A stretch of DNA of 64,000 nt, from contig OMYY01000003.1 in NCBI GenBank assembly GCA_900315435.1, positions 1 through 64,000 of the forward strand. The letters run 5' to 3'. The notes beneath the pieces were generated by a model, which ran no database searches, was not told where the DNA came from, and was given only the letters and a program-made list of their open reading frames with translations. The stretch is from an uncultured Spirochaetaceae bacterium (lineage in GTDB: Bacteria > Spirochaetota > Spirochaetia > Sphaerochaetales > Sphaerochaetaceae). Numbering within the stretch: the stretch's first letter is position 1; every line of letters begins with the position of its first letter. The position numbers and the translations under genes are program-made. Positions 1 through 7,979 of the stretch are shown in pieces.

Positions 1-196
1 GGTGGTGTTCCACTTCATGGGCGAGCCGCAGGAGACCAGGCACATCGTGGTGCGCAACGACGAGGCGGTGATCAACCCCTCCTGGTCGATCCACTCGGGT
101 GCGGGCACGACGAACTACACCTTCATCTGGGCGATGTGCGGCGAGAACCGTACCTACACCGACCAGGATTGGATCAAGACCCAGGATCTGCGCTAA
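1..196 (+). CDS. kduI: 5-dehydro-4-deoxy-D-glucuronate isomerase KduI, C-terminal end (partial)
   Basis: Only the last 64 or so residues lie in the window; the gene starts upstream. The segment [43 protein letters not shown] is the characteristic C-terminal cupin strand of KduI, which interconverts 5-keto-4-deoxyuronate and 2,5-diketo-3-deoxygluconate in pectin/unsaturated uronate breakdown in the cytoplasm. It ends with TAA at 194-196 and is followed by a hairpin terminator. Its position beside an FCD-GntR regulator, a cupin and a TRAP transporter, and the GH4 galacturonidase further along, fits a uronate-using organism. The family call is firm; the upstream part is not visible. Confidence 0.9.
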   Translation, partial: VVFHFMGEPQETRHIVVRNDEAVINPSWSIHSGAGTTNYTFIWAMCGENRTYTDQDWIKTQDLR

Positions 197-220
197 CCAA
201 TATTGTCGACAGATACTGTG

Positions 221-250
221 TTTGGGACTCCGAGAGGGGTCCCAAATCAA
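221..250 (+). terminator. Hairpin terminator after kduI
   Basis: An 8-bp stem, TTTGGGAC (221-228) with GTCCCAAA (239-246), lies 25 nt after the kduI stop. A short run of T and A follows, so it is a plausible intrinsic terminator although the T tract is broken. Confidence 0.6.
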
Positions 251-262
251 TTTATACTAAGT

Positions 263-293
263 AAAAAGGCCTTGCACCCGAAGGTGCAAGACC
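263..293 (-). terminator. Intrinsic terminator of tRNA-Val, UUCG-capped
   Basis: Read on the minus strand, CTTGCACC-TTCG-GGTGCAAG forms a perfect 8-bp stem closed by the very stable UUCG tetraloop, followed after a few bases by TTTTT (267-263). It lies 8 nt downstream of the tRNA 3' end, as expected for a single-gene tRNA transcript. Confidence 0.8.
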
Positions 294-300
294 TGTCTGA

Positions 301-372
301 TACGGGCGGGTGGGATTGGACCACCGACCCCTGCCGTGTGAAAGCAGTGCTCTCCCACTGAGCTACGCCCGC
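301..372 (-). tRNA. tRNA-Val (anticodon CAC)
   Basis: The reverse complement folds as a complete 72-nt tRNA. The acceptor stem is GCGGGCG/CGCCCGT with discriminator A, the D stem is GCTC/GAGC, and the anticodon stem CTGCT/GGCAG holds the loop TTCACAC. The T stem is GGTGG/CCACC. The anticodon CAC reads GTG (valine). The 3' CCA is not encoded, so it must be added after transcription. The T loop reads TCCAATC rather than the usual TTC start, a small oddity. Confidence 0.92.
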
Positions 373-387
373 AGGAAACATGACTGA

Positions 388-1191
388 CTATACCAAAGCT
401 TCGAACTCTTGTCCATAGCCAGTTTGGGAATGTTTAATTGTGTTTTGGGCGTCTTTCAGTTGGAGTTTGATATTGAGCAAAATCTCCTTGATATGGTGAG
501 AGGAGGGAGTGAGATACTGCTCGTACTTATCCTGAAAATTCTTTCCCCGTCTGATGATGCCACTATACAGATGGTTGGTGACAGCATAGCGAATTGAGTA
601 AGTAGCGTGTTCCTTCATCAGCTTAAACAATGTAAGGTGTTCTTCGTACAGGCTTTCAAATGCTTTTCTGTCTGCTTTATTGGCTGCAAGATAGTCAAGG
701 TTGCGGTAACGGGTATAATCGGTGCTGAGATTTTGCAGAATATCCCACACATGTTCTCGCCCGACAGAAAGCATACAGATTGCATGAAATTGAGAATCAA
801 TCTTATACCAGGATTCAGGGAAGACTCCCTTGATAATCGCTTCTTTCTGTTGGTTCAAATTGTTCTCAAGCTGGCTGAAAAAAATCGAGTTTCCGTGTCG
901 GGCGAGTTCCTCCATGACGGCAGTCTCCACCTGTATTCGAATGTACAGACTTTGAAAAGCCCGTTCTAAGTCGATTAGGCTGACATACGTTCCGGATTTC
1001 GGAATCACGGACAACAGGTTATCCCGCTCGAGATGAGCGAACACGCCCCGTACTGGTGTTCTGCTTGTGTGAAACCGCTCACTGATTAGGTTCTCACTAA
1101 TGAGAGACCCAGGCACCAAGGCAAGGGAGAGAATTTCTCCTCGTAAGATTCGATACATCTCCTCGGCGGAGAAAGTGACTTCCTGTTCCAT
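388..1191 (-). CDS. GntR-family transcriptional regulator, FCD subfamily
   Basis: This 267-residue protein has an N-terminal winged helix (about residues 10-75) with LRGEILSLALVPGSLISE and the recognition segment SERFHTSRTPVRGVFAHL. A helical FCD-type effector domain follows to about residue 230. Such proteins usually bind sugar acids or dicarboxylates and repress the neighbouring transport and catabolic genes. It is divergent from the cupin-TRAP operon, and three near-identical palindromes lie between them, so it very likely controls that operon and itself. The effector is not determined; a uronate is the natural guess because of kduI and the TRAP transporter. Confidence 0.88.
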   Translation of the reverse strand: MEQEVTFSAEEMYRILRGEILSLALVPGSLISENLISERFHTSRTPVRGVFAHLERDNLLSVIPKSGTYVSLIDLERAFQSLYIRIQVETAVMEELARHGNSIFFSQLENNLNQQKEAIIKGVFPESWYKIDSQFHAICMLSVGREHVWDILQNLSTDYTRYRNLDYLAANKADRKAFESLYEEHLTLFKLMKEHATYSIRYAVTNHLYSGIIRRGKNFQDKYEQYLTPSSHHIKEILLNIKLQLKDAQNTIKHSQTGYGQEFEALV

Positions 1192-1294
1192 TCCCTGACT
1201 CCTATAGAGTTGAGTGTAATATGTTTTCTACGATTATTGAAGATTTCAACTGTTTTTCGATAATCCTCAGGGAAAGCATAACATAAGTTTGCAA

Positions 1295-1404
1295 CTTGTA
1301 CACAAGAAATCTTTTTATAATATTGCTATTAAGATATATTAAAAGGTAAAAAGAAAATTTTATATGGTTTTGTAACTTATATATAAGCATAACTTGCATA
1401 CAAG
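1295..1404. promoter_or_regulatory. Three palindromic operators for the FCD-GntR regulator
   Basis: Three 12-bp palindromes share the pattern CTTRYAYAYAAG: CTTGTACACAAG (1295-1306), CTTATATATAAG (1376-1387) and CTTGCATACAAG (1393-1404). The last two sit just upstream of the cupin-TRAP -35 box, with centres 17 bp apart; the first is 98 bp from the third. Spacing and symmetry fit a dimeric winged-helix regulator that can loop the DNA or block both divergent promoters. Confidence 0.75.
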
Positions 1405-1419
1405 AAATACAAATTTTTG

Positions 1420-1447
1420 TTGACAACCTTCGTGGTTGCTCTATGAT
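1420..1447 (+). promoter_or_regulatory. Sigma-70 type promoter of the cupin-TRAP operon
   Basis: TTGACA (1420-1425), a 16-nt spacer and TATGAT (1442-1447) form a near-consensus promoter. It lies 33 nt before the cupin start and directly downstream of two operator palindromes, so a repressor bound there would overlap or abut RNA polymerase. Confidence 0.75.
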
Positions 1448-1479
1448 GAAAATATCAAAAATTAAAGGAGATGGGCTTC

Positions 1480-1968
1480 ATGGAGAAAGAAGACGACAAA
1501 CAGTATATCTATCACATCGATGATCTTCCCTTCACTCCACTTGTAGAGAAAGAAGGAATTGTCACGCAGTTCATTCTGGGAGAAAACATCCAGATTAGTT
1601 TCATTCAGAATCCTCCGGGGGCGACATTCCCAATGCATAGTCATGAGGCAGAACAGATTCTGATTATGCTTGAAGGAACAGAGGAGCATGTGATTGGTGG
1701 CAAGACAGTCCACATGGTGGCTGGTGATGTCTGTGTGCATCCTTCCAACGTTCCCCATGGAGGCAAGACCCTGACAGGTTTTAAGGGCATCGATATTTTC
1801 TCTCCGCCCCGCTATGACAAAGGTGGTCATGTTGAGCGCATGAAAAAATACGGAACAATGCCGGATGCAAACGGCCATTACCCCGCAAACAAGGTTGACA
1901 CGAAGGTTCCGACTTGGTTCAAGGGAGTAGTGGAGGCGATTCTCAAAGCCAATGAGAAAAAAGACTGA
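1480..1968 (+). CDS. Cupin-domain protein of a uronate/TRAP locus
   Basis: A small single-domain cupin of 162 residues. The metal-binding motif appears as PMHSHEAEQILIMLEG with a second histidine near HPSNVPHGG, and the conserved glycines of the beta barrel are visible. Small cupins of this type accompany KduI/TRAP genes in pectin and uronate loci and may act as an isomerase or mutarotase-like helper; the reaction here is not known. An ATG at 1471 directly abuts the GGAG Shine-Dalgarno (1467-1470), so the ATG at 1480, 9 nt further, is chosen. First gene of the operon, 47 nt before dctP. Confidence 0.8.
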   Translation: MEKEDDKQYIYHIDDLPFTPLVEKEGIVTQFILGENIQISFIQNPPGATFPMHSHEAEQILIMLEGTEEHVIGGKTVHMVAGDVCVHPSNVPHGGKTLTGFKGIDIFSPPRYDKGGHVERMKKYGTMPDANGHYPANKVDTKVPTWFKGVVEAILKANEKKD

Positions 1969-2015
1969 ATAACTGACATGTTTTCCACTTTTGGAGAGTG
2001 ACAAAAGGAGAGTGT

Positions 2016-3059
2016 ATGAGAAAAGTTTTGAGTATTCTGACAGTACTGACTGTGACGATGGCATGCGCTTTTGCACAGGGAGGAAAAGAAACTACTCCGG
2101 CATCTGGTTCTTCTAGCACGTCGAAGCCTGTAATCAACATGAAGCTGGCACACTATGCTGCCGAGGATCACCCTGGAGCCATCGCTGCCAAGCAGTTTGC
2201 GGAAAATGTCGAGAAACGAACTGGCGGAGCAATTCATATTGATGTATATCCGAACAATACCCTCGGTGCTCCTGATGATATGCTTGAGCAAACCATTCTT
2301 GGTGCTGTTGATATGTCACTTGGGACCCAGGGATCGTTGGGTAAATATTCCCCGAAGTTTGCAACGGTCATGATGCCGTTTGTCTTTGAAAACTACCAGC
2401 ATGCGTATGACGTTCTGGATGGACCGTTCTTTGACTGGGTCAAGGATGACCTTGATTCTCAAGGACTTGTCTATTTGGGTAGCTGGGACTACGGATTCAG
2501 AAGCATGACGAACAGCAAACATCCAATCAATACACCGGATGATGTGAAGGGCTTAAAAATGAGAACTCCGGGTGAGATTCAGCTAAAGAGTTGTATGGAA
2601 GCCCTTGGTGCGGAAGTTACCGCTATCGCGTTCAACGAGCTGTACCAGTCTCTGCTGACTGGTGTCGTTGACGGACAGGAGAACCCTGTTGCCGTAATTT
2701 ACACACAGAAGTTCTATGAGACCCAGAAGTATCTGGCTATCACGAACCACGTCTACAACTCCATGAACTTGGTCATCTCCAAGAAGACATGGGCAAAACT
2801 GACTGACGAACAGAAGCAGATTATCACTGAGGAGAGTAAGAATGCTGCCCAGACGATGAGAAGCTTGATTCAGAACAGTGATGCTGACTACATCAAGAAA
2901 CTGGAAGAGAAGGGTATGCAAGTGACATATCCTGATACCAAACTATTCCAAGAGAAGATGGAGCCATCGTATAAGGCGATTGCGAACTATGTTGGTAATC
3001 AGTCTTATATTGACACCTTCCTGAAGATGGTCGACGAGAAGAGGCCGAGCAAGAAGTAA
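2016..3059 (+). CDS. TRAP transporter periplasmic substrate-binding protein (DctP family)
   Basis: A 347-residue solute receptor with a signal peptide (MRKVLSILTVLTVTMACAFA) followed by QGGKE, the mature N terminus typical of spirochaete binding proteins. DctP features include the segment around residues 145-175 with GSWDYGFRSMTNSK.. and the conserved arginine in MRTPGEIQLKSCMEALGAEV, which normally pairs with the carboxylate of the ligand. It should deliver an organic acid, probably a uronate or breakdown product, to the DctQM membrane unit. ATG 2016 has AAGGAG at 2005-2010; an upstream in-frame ATG (1998) lacks one. A hairpin with a T tract follows the stop. Confidence 0.93.
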   Translation: MRKVLSILTVLTVTMACAFAQGGKETTPASGSSSTSKPVINMKLAHYAAEDHPGAIAAKQFAENVEKRTGGAIHIDVYPNNTLGAPDDMLEQTILGAVDMSLGTQGSLGKYSPKFATVMMPFVFENYQHAYDVLDGPFFDWVKDDLDSQGLVYLGSWDYGFRSMTNSKHPINTPDDVKGLKMRTPGEIQLKSCMEALGAEVTAIAFNELYQSLLTGVVDGQENPVAVIYTQKFYETQKYLAITNHVYNSMNLVISKKTWAKLTDEQKQIITEESKNAAQTMRSLIQNSDADYIKKLEEKGMQVTYPDTKLFQEKMEPSYKAIANYVGNQSYIDTFLKMVDEKRPSKK

Positions 3060-3070
3060 GGAATCTTGAT

Positions 3071-3107
3071 ACAGGGTAGGAGGTGGTAAGCTTCCCACCC
3101 TGTTTTT
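3071..3107 (+). terminator. Hairpin with T tract between dctP and dctM
   Basis: ACAGGGT (3071-3077) pairs with ACCCTGT (3097-3103), with additional G-C pairs inside, and TTTTT follows. It lies inside the operon, so it probably acts as a partial terminator that leaves the binding protein in excess over the membrane subunits. Confidence 0.65.
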
Positions 3108-3126
3108 ATCGGAGGGCAAGGGGTTT

Positions 3127-4404
3127 ATGGTTGCATTGATTGTATGTGTGTTGCTTGTCGGCCTAATGGTTATCGGTGTTCCAGTCGCCTCAGCCATGGG
3201 CATGACCTCAATGAGCGTTTTTGCCGCGCTCGGGCAAGGGGCATTCCTACCAGTCATGGCTCAGCGTATCTACGTAGGAACAACGAGCTTTACTATGTTG
3301 GCCATTCCGTTCTTTTTGTTGGCAGGAAATTTGATGAACAACGGCGGAATCACTGACAGGATTTTCAAGTTTGCGCAAGCTGTCTGTGGCCACTGGCCGG
3401 GCGGTCTTGCTCAGGTGAATATTTTCTCCTCGGTCATTTTCTCTGGAATGAGTGGCGCAGCGGTCGCCGATGCTGCTGGTCTTGGAGTCATTGAAATGAA
3501 GGCAATGGACGATGCTGGTTTCGACCATACGTTTAGCGCTGGTATTACCGCAGCATCCTCTACAATAGGGCCTGTCATTCCTCCATCGATTCCGATGGTC
3601 GTGTATGCGTCAATCACTAGTGTTTCGGTGGGCAAGATGTTCATGGCTGGCTTTATCCCTGGATTGATGATGGCAGTCGCTATGGCGATTTCTGTCTATT
3701 TCGTCAGCAAGAAACGCCATTTTCCCGTGCAACCGAAGATGCCATGGAACCTTCGGTTTCGCTATTTCTTGGATGCGGTTCCTTCGCTGTTTACGGTCGT
3801 GATCATCATCGGAGGCATCTGGGGAGGTTTGTTCACCCCGACCGAAGCAGCCGTTGTCGCATGCGCTTATGCGTGCATTCTCGGCATCGTTTACCATGAG
3901 CTGAACTGGAAGAATTTCAGGGAGACATTGTATACGTCGATGATTCAGAGTGTGAAGACGCTGTACATCATTGCTGTCGCGAATTTCCTTGCTTATTTCC
4001 TCCAACACCAGAAAATTCCTGATGTCATCATTGGTGGAATGACGAGCATCTCGAACAATCCTGTGGTGTTGATGTTGATTATTATCTTCGTGTTGCTCGT
4101 GCTTGGCTTGTTTATCGAAGGAACAGCAGTCATCCTTATCGCGACTCCTATTTTCATGCCGATTGTTACCCGTATAGGCGTGGATCCAGTCCAGTTCGGT
4201 ATCGTGATGGTTTTGGCGAGTATGATTGGTTTGCTGACTCCACCGGTTGGGATGAGTCTATATGCGGTCTCCAGTATCTGTGGCGTGGATTTGATTAGTC
4301 TTTCAAAAGCGGTGTTGCCTTACGTTATCGGTATTACCATTGTCCTGCTTGTTTGCGCTTTCTGTCCCGCCTTTACGCTGTGGTTGCCGAGCATGTTTGC
4401 CTAA
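3127..4404 (+). CDS. TRAP transporter large permease (DctM family)
   Basis: A 425-residue, very hydrophobic protein with about 12 membrane segments. It has typical DctM motifs such as AIPFFLLAGNLMNNGGIT, FSGMSGAAVADAAGLG, GPVIPPSIPMVVYA and GLLTPPVGMSLYAVS. It forms the sodium-driven elevator domain that moves the acid delivered by the binding protein. GGAGGG at 3111-3116 sits 10 nt before the ATG. The gene order P-M-Q, with the large subunit before the small one, is less usual than P-Q-M. Confidence 0.95.
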   Translation: MVALIVCVLLVGLMVIGVPVASAMGMTSMSVFAALGQGAFLPVMAQRIYVGTTSFTMLAIPFFLLAGNLMNNGGITDRIFKFAQAVCGHWPGGLAQVNIFSSVIFSGMSGAAVADAAGLGVIEMKAMDDAGFDHTFSAGITAASSTIGPVIPPSIPMVVYASITSVSVGKMFMAGFIPGLMMAVAMAISVYFVSKKRHFPVQPKMPWNLRFRYFLDAVPSLFTVVIIIGGIWGGLFTPTEAAVVACAYACILGIVYHELNWKNFRETLYTSMIQSVKTLYIIAVANFLAYFLQHQKIPDVIIGGMTSISNNPVVLMLIIIFVLLVLGLFIEGTAVILIATPIFMPIVTRIGVDPVQFGIVMVLASMIGLLTPPVGMSLYAVSSICGVDLISLSKAVLPYVIGITIVLLVCAFCPAFTLWLPSMFA

Positions 4405-4414
4405 GGGGAAGTGT

Positions 4415-4930
4415 ATGAAAGTATTACGTTTGATTGATACCGCTCTCGCGAAGATTTTGAAGGTTGTCGGGCTTGCCTGTTTTGTCGGTTTATTCGTTAT
4501 CCTGATGGCGAATGTGTTTTTCCGTTGGATTCCGTTGCTGAAGAATCTGCCGAACTTTTCGATGGGTTGGTTTGACGAGCTCGTGGAGATGTTGTTTGCT
4601 TGGATGATCATGACTACAGCTTCAATTCTTTGTAGGGATAAGGCTCACTTTACGGTTGACTTGTTACAGATGAAATTCAAGGAAATACGATGGATAAATA
4701 TCCTGAACATGTTCTGCGACATCGTTAGCTTGATTTTCCTTATTGCTCTGTGCTATTACAGCATGGTGCTGATGATGGGGGCTCGGCAATTGACCCAGGA
4801 AATGCATATTCAAAAGCGCTGGTTTTATCTATGCATGCCATTGAACTCGTTCATCATGAGCTGCTACACTTTGCGTGATTTGATTGTAGATTGCGAAAAG
4901 TTTGTTTGTTTCAGAAAAAAGACTGTATAA
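4415..4930 (+). CDS. TRAP transporter small permease (DctQ family)
   Basis: A 171-residue protein with four predicted membrane segments: the first near residues 15-35, a charged stretch with WFDELVEMLFAWMIM, then two more ending near residue 150. This is the DctQ small subunit that scaffolds DctM. The ATG at 4415, preceded by AAGGGGAA, is 10 nt after the dctM stop and gives a normal N terminus; the in-frame ATG at 4340 would overlap dctM. It is the last intact gene of the operon. Confidence 0.88.
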   Translation: MKVLRLIDTALAKILKVVGLACFVGLFVILMANVFFRWIPLLKNLPNFSMGWFDELVEMLFAWMIMTTASILCRDKAHFTVDLLQMKFKEIRWINILNMFCDIVSLIFLIALCYYSMVLMMGARQLTQEMHIQKRWFYLCMPLNSFIMSCYTLRDLIVDCEKFVCFRKKTV

Positions 4931-5382
4931 ACTGTGTCCTCGTTATTTTTCCTGTACCATTCATTGTATAGTGAGTGGTGCAGGTTCTTTTCCAAGGGAA
5001 TCGATTTTAAAGAAATGGTTCTTCCTCGTAGAATACGTGCTGACGAATATGGGGCCAAAGATTTCTCTCAACGTTCTTGATTGAAAGAGAAAAAGCTGTG
5101 TTGTCTGCGTCAGCGTGAGCAAAAAAACTGAGCCATCTATTTCTATTCTTTCCAAACTTGTAACTTGTAACGAAGCAGTGCAAAGTTTCGATTGAACGAA
5201 CAGCAATTGTGTAACCGATGTTCGCTGCTATCATCGGGCCAGTCGTTGTGCAATAGAACTTTTTCACTGTTCCGTTTTTACGCTTATAGGAATGTGTATA
5301 GTGCCTTTTCCTTCATGCGGAATTATGTGGTGAATTCATTTATGGAGGAGATAGTGGACGAAGGACCAGTGAAATACCACGA
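4931..5382. other. Gene-free stretch downstream of dctQ
   Basis: About 450 bp without a convincing reading frame. Short minus-strand frames between 4961 and 5267 carry no recognisable motif and no ribosome binding site. It borders decayed ATPase sequence and may be part of the same eroded region. No clear terminator for the TRAP operon is visible. Confidence 0.4.
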
Positions 5383-6337
5383 GTGACACCATATCTGTTT
5401 GATCGGAAAAGCCGAAACGAGTCCTCGATATCCGAGGTGCCCTCTGTGGTCAATGCTGATGGACGAGCCAAGGTACAGAGATTCTCGAAGAATGGCTGTA
5501 TGCCATGGCGAAGACTTCCCGGTCGGAATACCGGACGATTTTTTCCGCAAGAAGGGAGAAAAATGGAAGCGGAGGGGCTCGAGAGAAGAGCCTCTCTTGC
5601 TCTGAAGGAAGTCCTTCAAAAGGAGACGCTGGCGCTTTCTCTTGGAGCGAAGCTGAATATCGCTCTGCTTGCCTCCGTGTACGGTTGGTTCGCAAACAAT
5701 GAAACGGTTCATCTGGGAGTTCTCTAGGGCAAGCGATTTGCCTGCTGGTTTTGTTACACGGATCGTGCAGTCCAGAGAAATGTCCTGAACTACATTTCCC
5801 CCCTTTTGGGAGTCGATTGTTGATTTTGAGATCGAAGAGAGGATGGATGAGGATCTCTTTGGAAAGTCGTATGTAAACCACACGATTCATAAACTGACGG
5901 ATGGAAGCGGCTTGCAGAGCATTCTGTTAGGAAACGAATCCAGTGGCACCAGAAAGATGCTTGCGTTGTATGAATATGTCTTGGATCATGGCAGTGTCAT
6001 GTTTGTCGATGAGCTGAACGATCGTCTGCATCCTCTTCTGGTGAGGAACATCATCCTGTCTTTTCTGACGCCGGAAATCAACATCAATCATGTTCAGCTG
6101 ATTCTGACAAGTCATGATGTGTGGCAGTATTCAAATACATTGTTGCGGAGAGATGAACTTTGGATTACGGACAAGAACCGAGATGGCGTTTCCTCCTTGT
6201 GCTCTGTTGCTGATTTCCAGGATGAGGAGGGGAGGAAGATCCGTCGGAACGAAGCCATCGCGAAGAATTCCCTGATTGGGAGTTATGGCGGCATTCCCGC
6301 TCGCAAACCGTTGGTTATGATGAAAGGGGTGGCAAGG
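5383..6337 (+). pseudogene. AAA-family ATPase (RloA/AbiL-like), C-terminal half, broken
   Basis: Two frames together spell the C-terminal half of an AAA15-type ATPase. The first (to 5727) contains ETLALSLGAKLNIALLASVYGWF; a stop and frameshifts follow. The second (from about 5815) contains LLGNESSGTRKMLALYEYVLD, the Walker B-like MFVDELNDRLHPLLVRNI and the switch segment QLILTSHDVWQ, ending near IGSYGGIPARKPL. There is no Walker A part here. The fitting N-terminal half lies at 9300-9721 on the other strand. ATPases of this kind pair with RloB-like proteins in phage-defence or abortive-infection modules; the original role is inferred. Confidence 0.75.
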
Positions 6338-6588
6338 ATGGCAAGTAAACGCAGGGACAGAAATGGCCGGTTCGCCACGAGGAATCCCGTACTTGGCTAC
6401 TATCTGGTTGTGACGGATACAAAGGAAACAGAGAAAACCTATTTTGAAGAGCTGAAAACAGCATCCCTCCAGAAATCCGTTTAAGGTTGGAAAGGCAGAA
6501 ACGCATAGGACCGGCGATGGATATGCATATGGGAATTGTTTCCGTGGCAGATATCATGGAAAGTTCCGAATTCAGTGTTTTCTATTGA
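6338..6588 (+). pseudogene. RloB-like protein, N-terminal fragment with frameshift
   Basis: Directly after the ATPase remnant, MASKRRDRNGRFATRNPV..YLVVTDTKETEKTYFEELKTA matches the start of RloB-like proteins, which open with a basic stretch and then a strand followed by TE..YFE. The frame breaks around 6463 and continues one frame over as IPPEIRLRLERQKR, as expected for the family, then ends at TGA 6586-6588. Normal RloB proteins run about 200 residues, so most of the gene is gone. The ATPase remnant reads through into this frame without a stop. Decay of a two-gene defence module is the simplest explanation. Confidence 0.65.
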
Positions 6589-6628
6589 GAAAATAATGTA
6601 TATCTGTTAATGTATCTGTAACAGATAC
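6585..6628 (+). promoter_or_regulatory. Promoter and Rrf2-type operator of the nitroreductase operon
   Basis: TTGAGA (6585-6590), a 17-nt spacer and TAATGT (6608-6613) form a likely promoter. Overlapping its -10 box and start site is a perfect palindrome, GTATCTGT-A-ACAGATAC (6612-6628). A further TATCTGTTA half lies at 6601. The placement suits a repressor, and the second gene of the operon encodes an Rrf2-family regulator, the obvious candidate. Confidence 0.7.
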
Positions 6629-6651
6629 TAATACATGCTTGTTCGAGGTTT

Positions 6652-7467
6652 ATGATGCGTGCAGAAGTGATCGGACTGAGAAAAAGTGTAAGAACCTTTG
6701 AGAAGAAGAAGATTCCCGAACAGACCATGCATCTGGTGAAGAATTTTCTGCAGGAGGACACCGGCCTTTTCGGTGTACCCATTACCTTTACAATCCTTGA
6801 CACCAGAAAAGACGGGGTAAGCAGTCCGGTGGTTCTGGGAGCCGATACCTATGTTGCCGGTAGATTCAGGAAACAGGAGAATGCGGAGGTTTCCTTCGGT
6901 TATGCCTTTGAGAAGTTTATCCTCTATGCGACTTCGCTTGGACTTGGGACGGTCTGGCTTGCGGCAACCATTGACCGCAAAGCCTTTGAAAGGGCGCTTC
7001 ATCTGTCGGATGATGAGGTGATGCCTGCGGTAACGCCTCTCGGGTATGCGGCAGAAAAGCGCTCTCTTCGTGAGATAATGATGCGGAAAGGCTTAAAATC
7101 AGACAGCCGTGCGCCGTTTGAAGAGCTCTTTTTCCAAGAAGATTTCAGGACGCCGCTGTCCGAAGCGGATGCCGGGATATGGAAGCTGCCTCTTGCAATG
7201 GTCCGTCTGGCTCCGTCGGCGACGAACAAGCAGCCATGGAGAGCCGTTGTGGAGAAGAAAAGCGTTCATTTTTATGAAAAGAAAACAAAGGGATACGACA
7301 AGGGCCAGACAGGGGATATCCAGAAGGTAGATATGGGAATCGCGCTCTGCCATTTCGAAATCACTGCCGAAGAAAGCGGATTAAAAGGCAGGATCATCCA
7401 GTCTGATCCCGGCATCGTGACGGCAGAAGATACAGAGTACATAGCCACTTATGTGCTGGAGGCGTAA
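6652..7467 (+). CDS. Nitroreductase-family protein (TM1586-like, tandem fold)
   Basis: This 271-residue protein resembles the single-chain nitroreductases in which two half-domains make one FMN-binding fold. The N-terminal half starts GLRKSVRTFEKKKIP; YAFEKFILYATSLGLGTVWLAATIDR is the family helix. The C-terminal half has MVRLAPSATNKQPWRAVVE, the FMN-contact segment. It probably reduces a quinone, nitro compound or similar electrophile with NAD(P)H. Start ATG 6652 or 6655, with GAGG a few bases upstream. It opens an operon with an Rrf2 regulator 2 nt downstream and a quinone oxidoreductase, consistent with a detoxification unit. Confidence 0.82.
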   Translation: MMRAEVIGLRKSVRTFEKKKIPEQTMHLVKNFLQEDTGLFGVPITFTILDTRKDGVSSPVVLGADTYVAGRFRKQENAEVSFGYAFEKFILYATSLGLGTVWLAATIDRKAFERALHLSDDEVMPAVTPLGYAAEKRSLREIMMRKGLKSDSRAPFEELFFQEDFRTPLSEADAGIWKLPLAMVRLAPSATNKQPWRAVVEKKSVHFYEKKTKGYDKGQTGDIQKVDMGIALCHFEITAEESGLKGRIIQSDPGIVTAEDTEYIATYVLEA

Positions 7468-7469
7468 TC

Positions 7470-7979
7470 ATGGACACTCGGTTTTCTTCAGCTATTCATA
7501 TGCTGATTCTGATCTCTGAATCTGAGACACCAATGAACTCCGATCAGATTGCAGCCAGTGTCGGGACCAACGCGAGCTATATCCGGAAACTGACGACCCG
7601 GCTCAGCAAGGTCGGGATCATCGAGGGTCATCGGGGCATCAGCGGTTTTCGTATGACAAAAGAACCGGAAGATATCACGCTCCTTTCTCTATACAGGGCG
7701 GTTATGGAGACAGATGCCTTGCATCTGTTTGACATACACCAGAACCCGAATGATGCCTGCATTGTCGGGCATACTATCCGCCCGGTTTTATGCAGTATGT
7801 TCCATGATTTGGAAGAAAGCGTGGAAAAAAGACTGCAGGTGTTGACCCTCGCGGACTGCATCGAGCATATGCGTCAGCGCATTGCAAAAAATATGGAGAC
7901 GGCAGGCAGTGTCGCTCCGGACAATAAGATGACCGAAGATATCTCGGAAAATAAACGAAAAACAGGGGAATACGAATGA
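7470..7979 (+). CDS. Rrf2-family transcriptional regulator
   Basis: A 169-residue Rrf2 protein. The winged helix reads MNSDQIAASVGTNASYIRKLTTRLSKVGIIEGHRGISGF, a close family match. The cluster-binding region has only one cysteine in the usual place (NDACIVGHTIRPVL), not the three of iron-sulfur Rrf2 members, so it more likely senses an electrophile or redox stress directly. It starts 2 nt after the nitroreductase gene and overlaps the next gene by ATGA. The palindrome at 6612-6628 is its probable operator. Confidence 0.88.
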   Translation: MDTRFSSAIHMLILISESETPMNSDQIAASVGTNASYIRKLTTRLSKVGIIEGHRGISGFRMTKEPEDITLLSLYRAVMETDALHLFDIHQNPNDACIVGHTIRPVLCSMFHDLEESVEKRLQVLTLADCIEHMRQRIAKNMETAGSVAPDNKMTEDISENKRKTGEYE

